Source of the DNA: Saprospiraceae bacterium | Lineage (GTDB): Bacteria > Bacteroidota > Bacteroidia > Chitinophagales > Saprospiraceae | Length of the DNA: 64,000 bases | Direction of reading: 5' to 3' | Assembly (NCBI GenBank): GCA_020628645.1 | Contig: JAHDES010000001.1 | Span: 1-64,000, forward strand | In this document: positions 17,096-25,902 of the stretch, piece after piece | Layout of the letters: every line of letters starts with the position of its first letter | Position numbering within the stretch: the first letter of the stretch is position 1 | Made by a program: the position numbers and the translations under genes | Notes under the pieces: model-generated | Told to the model about the DNA's origin: nothing | The model's input: only the letters and a program-made list of their open reading frames with translations | The model's database searches: none

Positions 17096-18226
17096 CTACA
17101 ATCTCACGCGCACCTTCTTGACCATTTCCTCTTTCCAACTGGCATAATTTCCTGCAATGATCTGCTGTCGTGCCTCCCCAACTAACCATAGGTAAAAACT
17201 CAAATTATGAATCGTAGCAATTTGTGCCGCTAATAATTCTTTTGATTGAAATAAATGTCGCAAGTATGCCTTTGTATAAAAACGACTTGTGCTGGAGATA
17301 CTATACTCATCTATCACACTAAAATCATCTTTCCATTTGGCATTTTTCATGTTCATAATACCATTTGCGGTATACAATAAACCATGTCGGGCATTTCTAG
17401 AGGGCAATACACAATCAAACATATCTATTCCTAATGCAATGCACTCTAAGATATTTTCGGGTGTGCCTACGCCCATTAAGTAACGAGGTTTCTCTTTAGG
17501 GAGTATCTGGCAGACTAAATCGGTTGTATGATACATCTCTTCGGCTGGTTCGCCTACCGATAAGCCTCCAATCGCATTAGCTTCTCGATCAAAGCTTGCA
17601 ATCGTTTCTGCCGATTGTTTTCGGAGGTCATCATAGGTGCTTCCTTGTACAATAGGGAGTAAAGTCTGCGAATAGTTGTATAGATCATTGGTGTTATCAA
17701 AATGATCGCAACAACGCTGTAGCCAACGATGGGTCATATGCATGGATCGTTTAGCATATTTATAATCACAAGGATAAGGCGTACATTCATCAAATGCCAT
17801 GATTAAGTCTCCTCCTATTTGCCGTTGAATGTCAATTGCTCGTTCGGGACTAAAAAAATGACGTGAACCATCAATATGCGACTGAAAGGTTACCCCCTCT
17901 TCTTTAATTTTTCGACGACCACTCAAGGAATACACTTGATAGCCTCCACTATCTGTCAAAATAGGCTTTGACCAGCCATTAAAACGATGTAAACCACCAG
18001 CTTGTTCTAAAATTTCTGTACCAGGTCGGAGATACAAATGATAGGTATTTCCTAGAATGATTTGTGCATGAATTTCGTTTTCCAATTCATGTTGGTGCAC
18101 CCCTTTTACGGTACCAGCTGTACCGACAGGCATAAAAATGGGCGTTTCAATTGTTCCATGATCCGTCTCAATTAAGCCTGCTCTTGCGCTCGATTTTGGA
18201 TCTGTATATTGTAAATCAAATTTCAT
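17096..18226 (-). CDS. tgt: tRNA-guanine transglycosylase lacking the canonical zinc cysteines
   Basis: A 376-residue (beta/alpha)8 enzyme that swaps guanine 34 of GUN anticodons for the queuosine precursor preQ1. PVGTAGTVKGV, LTDSGGYQVYSL with the catalytic Asp, GGLSVGEP and MFDCVLPSRNARHG are all present. The usual C-terminal zinc site is CxCxxC plus His 26 residues later. Here the aligned residues are Ser309, Ser311 and Ser314, while His340 keeps its exact spacing in TIHNL. The protein is otherwise intact, so loss of the metal rather than decay is likely; this may be a wider trait of Bacteroidota enzymes. lptG follows 100 bp downstream. Confidence 0.95.
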   Translation of the reverse strand: MKFDLQYTDPKSSARAGLIETDHGTIETPIFMPVGTAGTVKGVHQHELENEIHAQIILGNTYHLYLRPGTEILEQAGGLHRFNGWSKPILTDSGGYQVYSLSGRRKIKEEGVTFQSHIDGSRHFFSPERAIDIQRQIGGDLIMAFDECTPYPCDYKYAKRSMHMTHRWLQRCCDHFDNTNDLYNYSQTLLPIVQGSTYDDLRKQSAETIASFDREANAIGGLSVGEPAEEMYHTTDLVCQILPKEKPRYLMGVGTPENILECIALGIDMFDCVLPSRNARHGLLYTANGIMNMKNAKWKDDFSVIDEYSISSTSRFYTKAYLRHLFQSKELLAAQIATIHNLSFYLWLVGEARQQIIAGNYASWKEEMVKKVRVRL

Positions 18227-18231
18227 TGGCG

Positions 18232-18239
18232 CAAAAATA
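18232..18239 (-). promoter_or_regulatory. Candidate -7 element for tgt, implying a very short or absent leader
   Basis: Minus-strand TATTTTTG lies 5 nt before the tgt ATG. With the usual start of transcription a few bases after this element, the message would be leaderless. No -33 match is seen at 17-23 nt. Confidence 0.35.
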
Positions 18240-18266
18240 GGAGAAATATGGGTTTAGTAAACTAAA

Positions 18267-18314
18267 AAAGGCATAAAAGAACACATCTGTTAAAATATGA
18301 TCTTTTATGCCTTT
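18267..18314. terminator. Inverted repeat with perfect 14-bp arms
   Basis: AAAGGCATAAAAGA (18267-18280) pairs perfectly with 18301-18314 around a 20-nt loop. It lies downstream of the Ig-repeat gene and upstream of tgt, so it probably ends the former transcript. Confidence 0.6.
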
Positions 18315-18323
18315 ATACACGAC

Positions 18324-18423
18324 ACGGGATGAAAAAGTGATTTTGAAATCTGTTTTATCCCGTATCGGTATATACCGCGTAAGGATAATTTATTTTTGAC
18401 AATCACAAAATTATCCCTACGCG
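18324..18423. repeat. Two further inverted repeats in the same spacer
   Basis: Arms 18324-18335 / 18352-18363 (one mismatch) and 18376-18391 / 18408-18423 (16 nt, one mismatch) follow one another, with the palindrome CGGTATATACCG at 18366-18377 between them. The spacer therefore holds a row of three hairpins between the two minus-strand genes. Confidence 0.6.
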
Positions 18424-18462
18424 AGTATATAAGCGATACTAAAACGCTCTATTTATGGTTGT

Positions 18463-21400
18463 TTAATAATTTACTGTGGTCGTATCTTGTCCTGAGCCTG
18501 CTTTGTTGGTAGCACGAAGGATAATTTTATTTTCGCCACTAGACAAACTTACCACTGCTTTAAATGTTCCACCTCGGGCCGTGAAATCAAAATTGGTGAT
18601 TTTCTTTCCATTTACTAGTAAGGTAACAGCATTTCGATCAGTTACTCCAGTAATTTTTGCAAGAATCGTACTTTTATTACTAGGATTTGGATCCATTGGG
18701 TCAATAATAGGTTGACTTACGGATTCAATTTTTACTACTGGTTTGGCAATGCTTGGAGTCGTCACTTTTCGTTTTAAGGTCAAATTTGTTTCTTCTGTTG
18801 TACTTCCAGATGCATTGGTGGCTTTAATAGAAAAGGTATTCTTCCCTTCTTTCAATGTAATAGTAGCTTTCATTTCCTTTGCGCGTGCGTCATAGATAAA
18901 ATTATTATTTTGTTTACCATTGACTGTAAAGACGATGCCTGCTTTTCCTTTTATGTTATTAACAATCGCCTTTACTACATAAGATGTTTTATCTGTTTGT
19001 GATCCAGCACGAGACGGTTGTGTAAATTTCACTGTAGGTTTTGGTAAACTAGCTGGTGCTTTGTAGTTTACAGTGACTGTTTGTGATGCTGTACCGCCTG
19101 CATTGGTGGCTTTTATGAGGATAGTATTTCTACCATTTTTCAATTTTGCTGGGGCAGAAAAAGACGTACCACTAAGTGTGAAATTGGTTTGTTTTGTACC
19201 ATTTAAAGTGTATGTCACTTCATTCTTCTTGGCATTCTTGATGGTTGCTTTTACAGTAATATTATTTTTCTGCACTGTACTGTTATTCCCCGGACTTGTA
19301 ATACTTACTGTAGGCTTAGGCACAACAACTGGTTTATTATATTTTACGGTAATCGCATCACTGTCTTGCCCATCGCTATTTTTTACGGTGATTTTAATGC
19401 TATTATTTCCTTCTTTTAAAGAAACAGGAGCAGATAATTTTCCACTGGTATAAGAAAAATTAGTTGATTTTCCATTGACCGTCAGCGTAATTCCTGTTTT
19501 AGTAGAAATATTCGTAATCGTTGCTTTTACAGTAGATGAAGCCGTAGTAGTAGCACTATTATTGGCTGGCGCGGTAATCTTTACTGTTGGTGGTTTTGGA
19601 GATGGTAAATCCACTTGGCGAATGTATCGAATAGCGACTCCATCTTCCGCTTGCCCTGCTTTATTTTTAGCTCGAACTAATACTTCATTATTGCCTGACT
19701 TCAAATCAACATTAGCAGTGACTATTTTAGAACTAGTACTATAGGTGAAATTAGACAGCCGTTGTCCATTGAGATAAACAGTGATATCCGATTTAGAAGT
19801 TACATTGCCTACTTTAGCTTTTACCGTAGCCTTGGCAGTATTCGTCGTTGTACTTTGTTGTGAGGGCTGTGTAATATCAACCGTTGGTTTAGCATCGCCT
19901 CCTCCTGAATTCAATCCAGAACAAGTAACAGAAGAGCGATCTTCATCTCTACCTTGGGAATTGCGAGCTGAAATCACAAATTCATTTCTTCCACGATCCA
20001 CATTTAAGCTACTTGTAAATAAGCCAGAACTTGGATTGAAATTAAAATTACTGATGCGTTGCCCATTGACTGTAAAAGAAATATCTCCTTTTCGATCTAT
20101 ATTTTGAATCACAGCATTTACAGTCGTTCGACAATCACTTGCGCGTGGCGGATCGATATTTGTAATACGAACAGATGGTTGTTGGATCACAGGTGGCGTA
20201 TAATCATCATAAGTTACGGTCACTTCATCGGATGCTTGTCCAGCTCGATTACTAGCTTCAACACGGATTGTATTTCGTCCTCTTTTAAGATTGACGGTCG
20301 ATGTTAAACGACCTCTGTTATCATATTGAAAACTATTGCTAACACGCCCATTGAGAATGAATTTAATATCATATTTACTCTCTACATTCGTCAAATCAGC
20401 CGATACATTAATTCTAGATTGATTGGTTTCAGAACGATCACGAGGCTGTGTGATACGAACCGTGGGTCGTTGTTGTGCTTGTTCTAAATAAATATTAGCT
20501 GCTGCTTCAGCTTCTCTTGAAGCACCTCTTACTCGAATGACTACGTCATTTCTTCCAGAACGTAAAGTTACAGGAAAACGTATTCTTCCAGTTCGCTGGT
20601 CAAAATTGAAATTAGATACTCTTCGTCCATTAAACGAAATGGCAATATCACGTTGCGAGCGTACATTTTCCACACTTGCTTCTACTTGAAAATCCGAGCG
20701 ATTTGCCGTGAAGTCAGGGCGTGGAGGATTGATGTAGGTAATAATTGGTCCAGCAGGAGGAGGTGGTGGTGGAGTATCAATGATTGTTCCTTCCCAAATA
20801 ATAATGACACTTTTTTGATCGCTCCCTGCTTCATTTTTAGCATAAATCACCACTTCATTTCGTCCTGTTCGGAGTGGGAAATTGGTAGAAAAGTTTTCTC
20901 CATACAAATCAAAACGCGTTGATCGACCATTTACTTTACAACTAACTTGATTTGGATTGTTAACATGTTTAATTCTTGCTTTGACAAAACCATCTGAAAC
21001 GGATGAAGTATAAGGATTGATGCTAGGTTCTGTAATTTGAATAAGGGGTTCATTCATTCGACGACCACCTTCTATAATCCACTTCGCACCGAGACTAGTA
21101 TAATGGTAAATATCATTTTCAGCAGTAGCCGTGTTTCCATTCGTCCACATTTGCCCATCTAAGACATCATTTGTAGTAAAAGTCACTTTATGTCCTGCTC
21201 CTAGTGCAAATCGAGGCGTGAGCCAATAATAGGCTTCCAATCCAAGATCAGGCATAAAATTGAGTTTCGCACCATTATCAAATCCATCTGCACGAGTTTC
21301 ATAATCTCCATCTAGAAGACCAGACAAGGTACTACGAGTACTAGAAACGGATGCATTAGCATCTAAATTGGCAAAATCAGTTCCATAGGTTCCGCCATTT

Positions 21401-21906
21401 TTCAACCAATCATTTTTAGTACTATACAAATCCAGTCCAATACCACCAAACAAAGAAATATCCCAATTAGTCCGTTCACGTAAACGATTTAAATGAAAAA
21501 CACCTTCTAAACCAAGTTCACCTAGTTTAGTATTGTGATTGTAATAGACAAAACCTGGATCACTCAGATAATCAATTCCTCCTTCTCCATTGACGGTGGA
21601 GTTATTCATAATCCCTTCTGTACGAGTTCCATCCAAACCATACATATTGGCATACAAGAAGCGACCGCGAAGATCAAAAGAGAGTGCCGCACCTGGACGA
21701 TAATATAAGTTTTTACCGAGGGTAAGACCGAAACCGCGTCCATCACCAACTAAGGCTTGTGCATCACTTTGTTGGTAGGCCCAACCTCCGTTTAAGCCTA
21801 ATGTCCAATAACCTTGTTGTCGTATTGAACCATTTTGAGCCATTAAGGGAAGTATCGTTCCTAAAAGGAGGAAAACTAAGGTATACTGCTGAAGAATCCG
21901 TTTCAT
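18463..21906 (-). CDS. Large secreted barrel-plus-Ig-repeat protein
   Basis: The 1,147-residue product has a signal peptide (1-23), an N-terminal segment of about 260 residues with alternating aromatic strands that looks like an outer-membrane beta-barrel (GLNGGWAYQQSD, YYRPGAALSFDLRGRF, EAYYWLTPRFALGAGHKV), and then nine Ig-like repeats of 80-95 residues to the end. Each repeat follows PxVxIT...VxAxIxNV...ITxxLNGxxxxNF...VxLKxGxNxxxIxAxNxxG, resembling the beta-sandwich repeats of glucodextranase-type and invasin-like proteins. A Pro-rich linker (about residues 378-385) separates repeats 1 and 2. There is no T9SS sorting domain or OmpA C-terminus. An adhesin or surface scaffold is inference. 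Confidence 0.75.
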   Translation of the reverse strand: MKRILQQYTLVFLLLGTILPLMAQNGSIRQQGYWTLGLNGGWAYQQSDAQALVGDGRGFGLTLGKNLYYRPGAALSFDLRGRFLYANMYGLDGTRTEGIMNNSTVNGEGGIDYLSDPGFVYYNHNTKLGELGLEGVFHLNRLRERTNWDISLFGGIGLDLYSTKNDWLKNGGTYGTDFANLDANASVSSTRSTLSGLLDGDYETRADGFDNGAKLNFMPDLGLEAYYWLTPRFALGAGHKVTFTTNDVLDGQMWTNGNTATAENDIYHYTSLGAKWIIEGGRRMNEPLIQITEPSINPYTSSVSDGFVKARIKHVNNPNQVSCKVNGRSTRFDLYGENFSTNFPLRTGRNEVVIYAKNEAGSDQKSVIIIWEGTIIDTPPPPPPAGPIITYINPPRPDFTANRSDFQVEASVENVRSQRDIAISFNGRRVSNFNFDQRTGRIRFPVTLRSGRNDVVIRVRGASREAEAAANIYLEQAQQRPTVRITQPRDRSETNQSRINVSADLTNVESKYDIKFILNGRVSNSFQYDNRGRLTSTVNLKRGRNTIRVEASNRAGQASDEVTVTYDDYTPPVIQQPSVRITNIDPPRASDCRTTVNAVIQNIDRKGDISFTVNGQRISNFNFNPSSGLFTSSLNVDRGRNEFVISARNSQGRDEDRSSVTCSGLNSGGGDAKPTVDITQPSQQSTTTNTAKATVKAKVGNVTSKSDITVYLNGQRLSNFTYSTSSKIVTANVDLKSGNNEVLVRAKNKAGQAEDGVAIRYIRQVDLPSPKPPTVKITAPANNSATTTASSTVKATITNISTKTGITLTVNGKSTNFSYTSGKLSAPVSLKEGNNSIKITVKNSDGQDSDAITVKYNKPVVVPKPTVSITSPGNNSTVQKNNITVKATIKNAKKNEVTYTLNGTKQTNFTLSGTSFSAPAKLKNGRNTILIKATNAGGTASQTVTVNYKAPASLPKPTVKFTQPSRAGSQTDKTSYVVKAIVNNIKGKAGIVFTVNGKQNNNFIYDARAKEMKATITLKEGKNTFSIKATNASGSTTEETNLTLKRKVTTPSIAKPVVKIESVSQPIIDPMDPNPSNKSTILAKITGVTDRNAVTLLVNGKKITNFDFTARGGTFKAVVSLSSGENKIILRATNKAGSGQDTTTVNY

Positions 21907-22270
21907 AATTGTAAAGTTTATCTTGTTTTCAGATACAATCGGGTGTTTTATATATAGTATAAGACTATTCTTTTTCTTAAAAGTAGGCGATTTTCACGCC
22001 AATGAAAAATGAAGAAATCATCAATTTTAAGAAATCAAAATTTTATATGAATTGTATTAATAGAGTTACTGTAGGAACTACAACATCTTACAAAATGCTC
22101 TTTTTCAAATTATTAGAAGGAGATTACTGTATTAGTTAACTCTAATTCTCACAAAGATACAAAAAATCATATCTGTTAAAATTTTCATTTATAAAATATA
22201 GGTTTAACAGAAGTTTATGATTTGGTAGGATAAGATTTAAGAAAATATTTGGTGAGAATTGAAATTTCAG
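21907..22270. other. Spacer upstream of the Ig-repeat gene
   Basis: This 364-bp AT-rich stretch holds no gene-like frame. A minus-strand TATCTTTG at 22152-22159 is the only -7-like match; it would leave a 245-nt leader for the Ig-repeat gene. Confidence 0.4.
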
Positions 22271-23122
22271 CTATTCTTTTTTCAACAATTCTAAATAACC
22301 TTTTACTTTTTCATTTGGTACTGCAATAGATAGATGATAGTGTTTGAGATACCATTGATTGTCTATTTTTTGCATCACGCCACTAGAACGACACTTATCC
22401 ATCCAAGTAGATAGTGTTTCATCAAACCACGCCAAATTACCATCCTTGGAAACGACCACAGTGCGTTCGATTGGCGTAAAATCCCAAGCAGAATCTCGGT
22501 CGAAATATTTTTTTGACCAATCTTTCAATTCATCGCGTAGCCAACGTTCCGAAGCATCTGTACCAATATAGACGCAATCTTCCGTCATACTTCCAAAAAA
22601 AGTGTCTTCATCCGCAGTGGCAGCGGCTTTGTGCCAAGCATCCATGACTTGGTTGATTTCCGAGATAGGATCTTTCTCACAAGTACGACGACGACGGGAG
22701 TCCACAATGCTTGTAATTTTCCATCCTTTTTTAGATTTAAATAATTGAAAAGTATTTACCCCACAATGAGAAAATTTTTGATCCAAATAAAAGGAATATT
22801 CTGTCCAAGCGGACGCTAAATTATCATCTACTTTTATGTCATACGACCAAATTTTTTCATCCCAAACTTCATCATGAGGTGTCCCAACTGCCTTGAGGAA
22901 ATCTTCGGCTGATCCAATTTCACGTTGGGGTTCTCCAGATTTATTGGTAAAGGTCGTTTGAAAAAAAACGTCTTTCGTCATAACAGCAGCAATTCTACTA
23001 CTATCACCTGCGCGCATCCCATCAAAAAATTCTTGAATGGTGACTTCAATCAATTGTTCATCTGAAGATTGAGCAATGGCAACTAATGGGAAGAGTAAAA
23101 AGAAAAGTATAAAGTTTTTCAT
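22271..23122 (-). CDS. Secreted protein with two NTF2/SnoaL-like domains
   Basis: The 283-residue protein has a signal peptide (1-17) and two tandem NTF2-like domains (about 20-140 and 148-280). Both show the family pattern: an initial helix (VTIQEFFDGMRAGD; VMDAWHKAAATADED), a strand with VFFQ / CVYIGTDASERW, and a later strand pair (ASAWTEYSFYLD; LAWFDETLSTWMD). A catalytic or ligand-binding role is not identifiable. It is a stand-alone gene, divergent from the sigma factor with 597 bp between them. Confidence 0.78.
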   Translation of the reverse strand: MKNFILFFLLFPLVAIAQSSDEQLIEVTIQEFFDGMRAGDSSRIAAVMTKDVFFQTTFTNKSGEPQREIGSAEDFLKAVGTPHDEVWDEKIWSYDIKVDDNLASAWTEYSFYLDQKFSHCGVNTFQLFKSKKGWKITSIVDSRRRRTCEKDPISEINQVMDAWHKAAATADEDTFFGSMTEDCVYIGTDASERWLRDELKDWSKKYFDRDSAWDFTPIERTVVVSKDGNLAWFDETLSTWMDKCRSSGVMQKIDNQWYLKHYHLSIAVPNEKVKGYLELLKKE

Positions 23123-23719
23123 TTTGATGGAATTGTATCTACTAAAACAGTGTTAAGAAAGGGGTGTTAATTAATTGGGCAAAAAAATGATTTTCTGAAA
23201 TGGGAAAAAATACCGATAGTATAGAGGTTTTTAGACCTTTTTGGGAAATCTTAAAGGATTTTTTTCTGCCCGATTAATCCCCTAAAACTACTTAATAGTA
23301 TAGCAGTTTTAATTAATCATCGAATAAATTCAACAATCTTAGTTGAAAATTGGCATTTTGTAGATGGATATTTACTTTCTATCGACGAAATGAACACCTT
23401 TGTAGAGTCTCTCCTTGGATATGTCCGTGTCAAGACCATTTTAGTCGATAAAAACATTTTTTAATATTTCTTAACACTTTTTAACACCTTAAAATAAAAT
23501 AATGTTATAACTTTGAAGTTGTAACATTGAATGATTTAATTCTCATTCTTTTACAAACAAAAATCACCAAAAACTAAATAGAATTCATCCAATTGTTAAA
23601 CTGATAAGTAGCAATTAAAATTTAAATGAAAATAAAAATGAAAAACTAATTCAAAAACCGTTTTGATTAACATTTTAATTTTTGTTGTTTACTTTTTTAT
23701 CACCTAAAACCACTTTGCT
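23123..23719. other. 597-bp divergent spacer upstream of the sigma-factor gene
   Basis: It holds the -7-like TAACTTTG at 23508-23515 and otherwise AT-rich sequence. A frame open from about 23255 to 23463 has no usable start and is not called as a gene. Confidence 0.45.
23501..23515 (+). promoter_or_regulatory. Candidate promoter element upstream of the sigma-factor gene
   Basis: AATGTTATAACTTT recurs exactly at 24259-24272 before the MarR gene. Here it continues to G and so contains TAACTTTG, a match to TAnnTTTG. It lies 205 nt before the ATG. Confidence 0.4.
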
Positions 23720-24226
23720 ATGAGTGCGAAAGAATTTTATAACTACATCGATGATGTAAGTTCTCCATTAGAGTCATTTGCGTTGAGCTTGACGAAGGAT
23801 ATGGAAGATGCAAAGGATTTATTTCAAGAGACTGTCTTTAAGGCATTAAAAAATAAAGATAAATTCCGTATTGGTACCAACTTTAAGGCATGGATTATGA
23901 CCTTAATGCGTAACACATTTATTAATAACTATCGCCGTAAGAAGCGTAGTCAAACGGATTTAGCACCTACAGATAGTTATGTATTTGCGACTTCTTCAAA
24001 TGTTGAAGCAAACAAAGGCGAATCCAACTTAGCTACTGAAGAATTGATGGGTTTATTAGATAGCATTGATGAAAAATTGCGTACGCCGTTTTGGATGTAT
24101 TATCTCGGAATGAGCTATCAAGAAATAGCTGATGCTTTAGAAACACCACTTGGAACAATCAAAAGTCGTATCTTTTTTGCTCGAAAAGAGCTTCAAGCAA
24201 AAGTCTTACGTCTAAATTTACGCTAA
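23720..24226 (+). CDS. ECF-type RNA polymerase sigma factor
   Basis: The 168-residue protein has sigma region 2 (about 10-80, with MEDAKDLFQETVFKALKNKDKF, FKAWIMTLMRN and TFINNYRRKKR) and region 4 (about 108-165, with the GMSYQEIADALETPLGTIKSRIFFARKEL helix-turn-helix). It should direct RNA polymerase to a specific regulon. No anti-sigma gene lies beside it, which differs from FecI/FecR-type pairs. A MarR gene follows 127 bp later on the same strand, and the two share a 14-bp upstream word, which could reflect shared or self regulation. Confidence 0.92.
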   Translation: MSAKEFYNYIDDVSSPLESFALSLTKDMEDAKDLFQETVFKALKNKDKFRIGTNFKAWIMTLMRNTFINNYRRKKRSQTDLAPTDSYVFATSSNVEANKGESNLATEELMGLLDSIDEKLRTPFWMYYLGMSYQEIADALETPLGTIKSRIFFARKELQAKVLRLNLR

Positions 24227-24258
24227 TTGACTAAATTTTGCTTTTTTTTGGCATAATC

Positions 24259-24272
24259 AATGTTATAACTTT
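24259..24272 (+). promoter_or_regulatory. 14-bp word shared with the sigma-factor promoter region
   Basis: AATGTTATAACTTT is identical to 23501-23514 but is followed by A, giving TAACTTTA, a weaker -7 match. It is 81 nt before the MarR ATG. Confidence 0.35.
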
Positions 24273-24353
24273 AATGTTAAATCTTTATATTGAGAGATAA
24301 ACATCTGAAAAGCATACATAACAATACTACCCTATTAAAAAGCTTCATTCATC

Positions 24354-24803
24354 ATGCGACTTGAACAGGAATTACAGATGAAGAAACCGTTTCGGAATAC
24401 GTACCATCGCGCTGCGATCAATATTGTATTCACTAACAACTGGTTGTGTAGCCAAATCAAAGAACATTTAAAACCCTTTGATATTACCATGCAACAATAC
24501 AATATGCTTCGTATCCTTCGAGGAGCTGATGAACCTGTATCCACCAGTTGTATTCGAGAACGTATGATTGATAAAATGTCGGATACTTCACGTATGGTAG
24601 AACGGCTGTGCCAGAAAGGATGGGTAAATCGAGATGCTTGTTGCTTTGATAAACGACGTGTTGCTGTAACGATTTCTCCAAAAGGAAAACAACTCATTGA
24701 ATCAATTGAAGCTTTAAGTCACGATTTTGACGATATGATGAATAATCTCAGCCCAGAAGAAGCCGAATTATTAGGAAAATTACTCGATAAAATTAGAAAA
24801 TAG
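24354..24803 (+). CDS. MarR-family transcriptional regulator
   Basis: This 149-residue winged-helix protein carries the MarR signature: the LKPFDITMQQYNMLRILRG dimer/helix region, a recognition helix around IRERMIDKMSDTSRMVERL and the wing CCFDKRRVAVTISPKGKQLI. It should bind DNA as a dimer and respond to a ligand or redox signal; three Cys (two adjacent in the wing) are present, but no sensor role can be assigned. A second start at residue 9 is possible. Targets are unknown; the neighbouring sigma gene or its own promoter are natural candidates. Confidence 0.9.
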   Translation: MRLEQELQMKKPFRNTYHRAAINIVFTNNWLCSQIKEHLKPFDITMQQYNMLRILRGADEPVSTSCIRERMIDKMSDTSRMVERLCQKGWVNRDACCFDKRRVAVTISPKGKQLIESIEALSHDFDDMMNNLSPEEAELLGKLLDKIRK

Positions 24804-24834
24804 AAATTAAAATAGGTTAATAAATAGAATCAGT

Positions 24835-24873
24835 AAGCGGAAATTCATTCCTTGAATTTCCGCTTATTTTTTT
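24835..24873. terminator. Bidirectional rho-independent terminator
   Basis: A perfect 13-bp stem AAGCGGAAATTCA (24835-24847) / TGAATTTCCGCTT (24853-24865), 5-nt loop, is followed by ATTTTTTT that abuts the stop of the convergent gene. Confidence 0.9.
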
Positions 24874-25902
24874 CTATTGCCACAATGAAAATCCATAACC
24901 TATTGTACCAAAAAATTGTTCATGCATCCCCAATTCTACTTTGAAATGATGGCGTTTTAAATGAAATGCTACACCAGCCATCCCCATTGGATATACTTTT
25001 GCTAAACCCTGTCGTCGAACTAGTACACCTGTTCCTACATAAGGAGTCAAGCGTTCTGATTGACCAAAATAATAGCGTCCACTCAAGCTAGCATCAATAT
25101 ACATTTTCACTTCAGGGTCTTCTAATCGAGCATCTTGATCGATCATCTGAATACCTCGATAATGATCGACCCCTATTGCTACACCGACCTTTCCTTTAGA
25201 TAGGGGCATCACCGTTTCAATTAATCCTCCTTTCGCAAAACTACTAAAGCCATCTGCTTTATATTCAAGTGGCAAGCCTGTTGTTCCCCAAACAGTAACA
25301 GATGTTGCTTTTTCCTTCTCTATTTCATCCTCTGATTTCCAATGATTATAAGCATCAACATAAGGGGCAAGCGATGCAACAGATAAACTAGAAGTTGATG
25401 ATACTTGAATAGCTCGATCTTGCATTAATTGATTCAATACACTTATAAAAGAAGGGCTTGAGTTAGAGGCCTTCGTCAATAAGATTAATTCTCCTCCTAA
25501 TTTTTGGACAAATAAAGGCGCACAAGTATTGTCTCTTAATTCCAAAAGTGTTAAATCACCTTGACGGACTAAGCGTAAAAAGCGAAACTCCCCATTGCAA
25601 GACGAACAATCTTGGTTTTTATGTAATTGATGTGCTTCAAAAACATCACCATCATCAAAGGCATAACCAGTAATATCGTGCGGTCCAAATACTTGAATGG
25701 TTTTCGATTGTCGATCCGTTTTAAATTCTACAGAACGACTGAGTGCATCAAAGGTATTATCTTTGATGAGACCATATTCAATTTGACCGTCTTGATATAC
25801 AAGATGTCCTTTTTTGAAAAATTGAGCGAATGAATTATTAGGTAAACAAAATGAGAGTAGTAGGCATACACCTATACATAAAGCTTTACATCGCACTTTC
25901 AT
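24874..25902 (-). CDS. Putative outer-membrane protein of unknown function
   Basis: The 342-residue product has a signal peptide (about 1-26, ending NSFAQ). The middle (about 30-150) begins with GHLVYQDGQIEYGLIKD, a form seen in Bacteroidota proteins that respond to surface or stress conditions, and has CSSC at about 79-82. The C-terminal half contains alternating strands (GKVGVAIGVDHYRG, DASLSGRYYFGQSERLTPYVGTGVLV, HHFKVELGMHEQFFGTIGYGFSLWQ) ending in an aromatic residue near the terminus, as in small beta-barrels. I do not recognise a named family. Confidence 0.65.
   Translation of the reverse strand: MKVRCKALCIGVCLLLSFCLPNNSFAQFFKKGHLVYQDGQIEYGLIKDNTFDALSRSVEFKTDRQSKTIQVFGPHDITGYAFDDGDVFEAHQLHKNQDCSSCNGEFRFLRLVRQGDLTLLELRDNTCAPLFVQKLGGELILLTKASNSSPSFISVLNQLMQDRAIQVSSTSSLSVASLAPYVDAYNHWKSEDEIEKEKATSVTVWGTTGLPLEYKADGFSSFAKGGLIETVMPLSKGKVGVAIGVDHYRGIQMIDQDARLEDPEVKMYIDASLSGRYYFGQSERLTPYVGTGVLVRRQGLAKVYPMGMAGVAFHLKRHHFKVELGMHEQFFGTIGYGFSLWQ

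Noticed and set aside
18227-18462. preQ1 riboswitch upstream of tgt
   Set aside because: The hairpins do not show the small H-type pseudoknot and A-rich tail of preQ1 aptamers, and the likely promoter lies next to the ATG, beyond the hairpins.
18476-20922. Several plus-strand frames of 80-126 codons across the Ig-repeat gene
   Set aside because: They mirror the repeated composition of the antisense gene, are low-complexity hydrophobic translations and have no start context or family match.
23255-23463. Open frame of about 70 codons ending VKTILVDKNIF in the spacer before the sigma-factor gene
   Set aside because: It has no ATG, GTG or TTG early in the frame and matches no family; length is within chance for AT-rich DNA.
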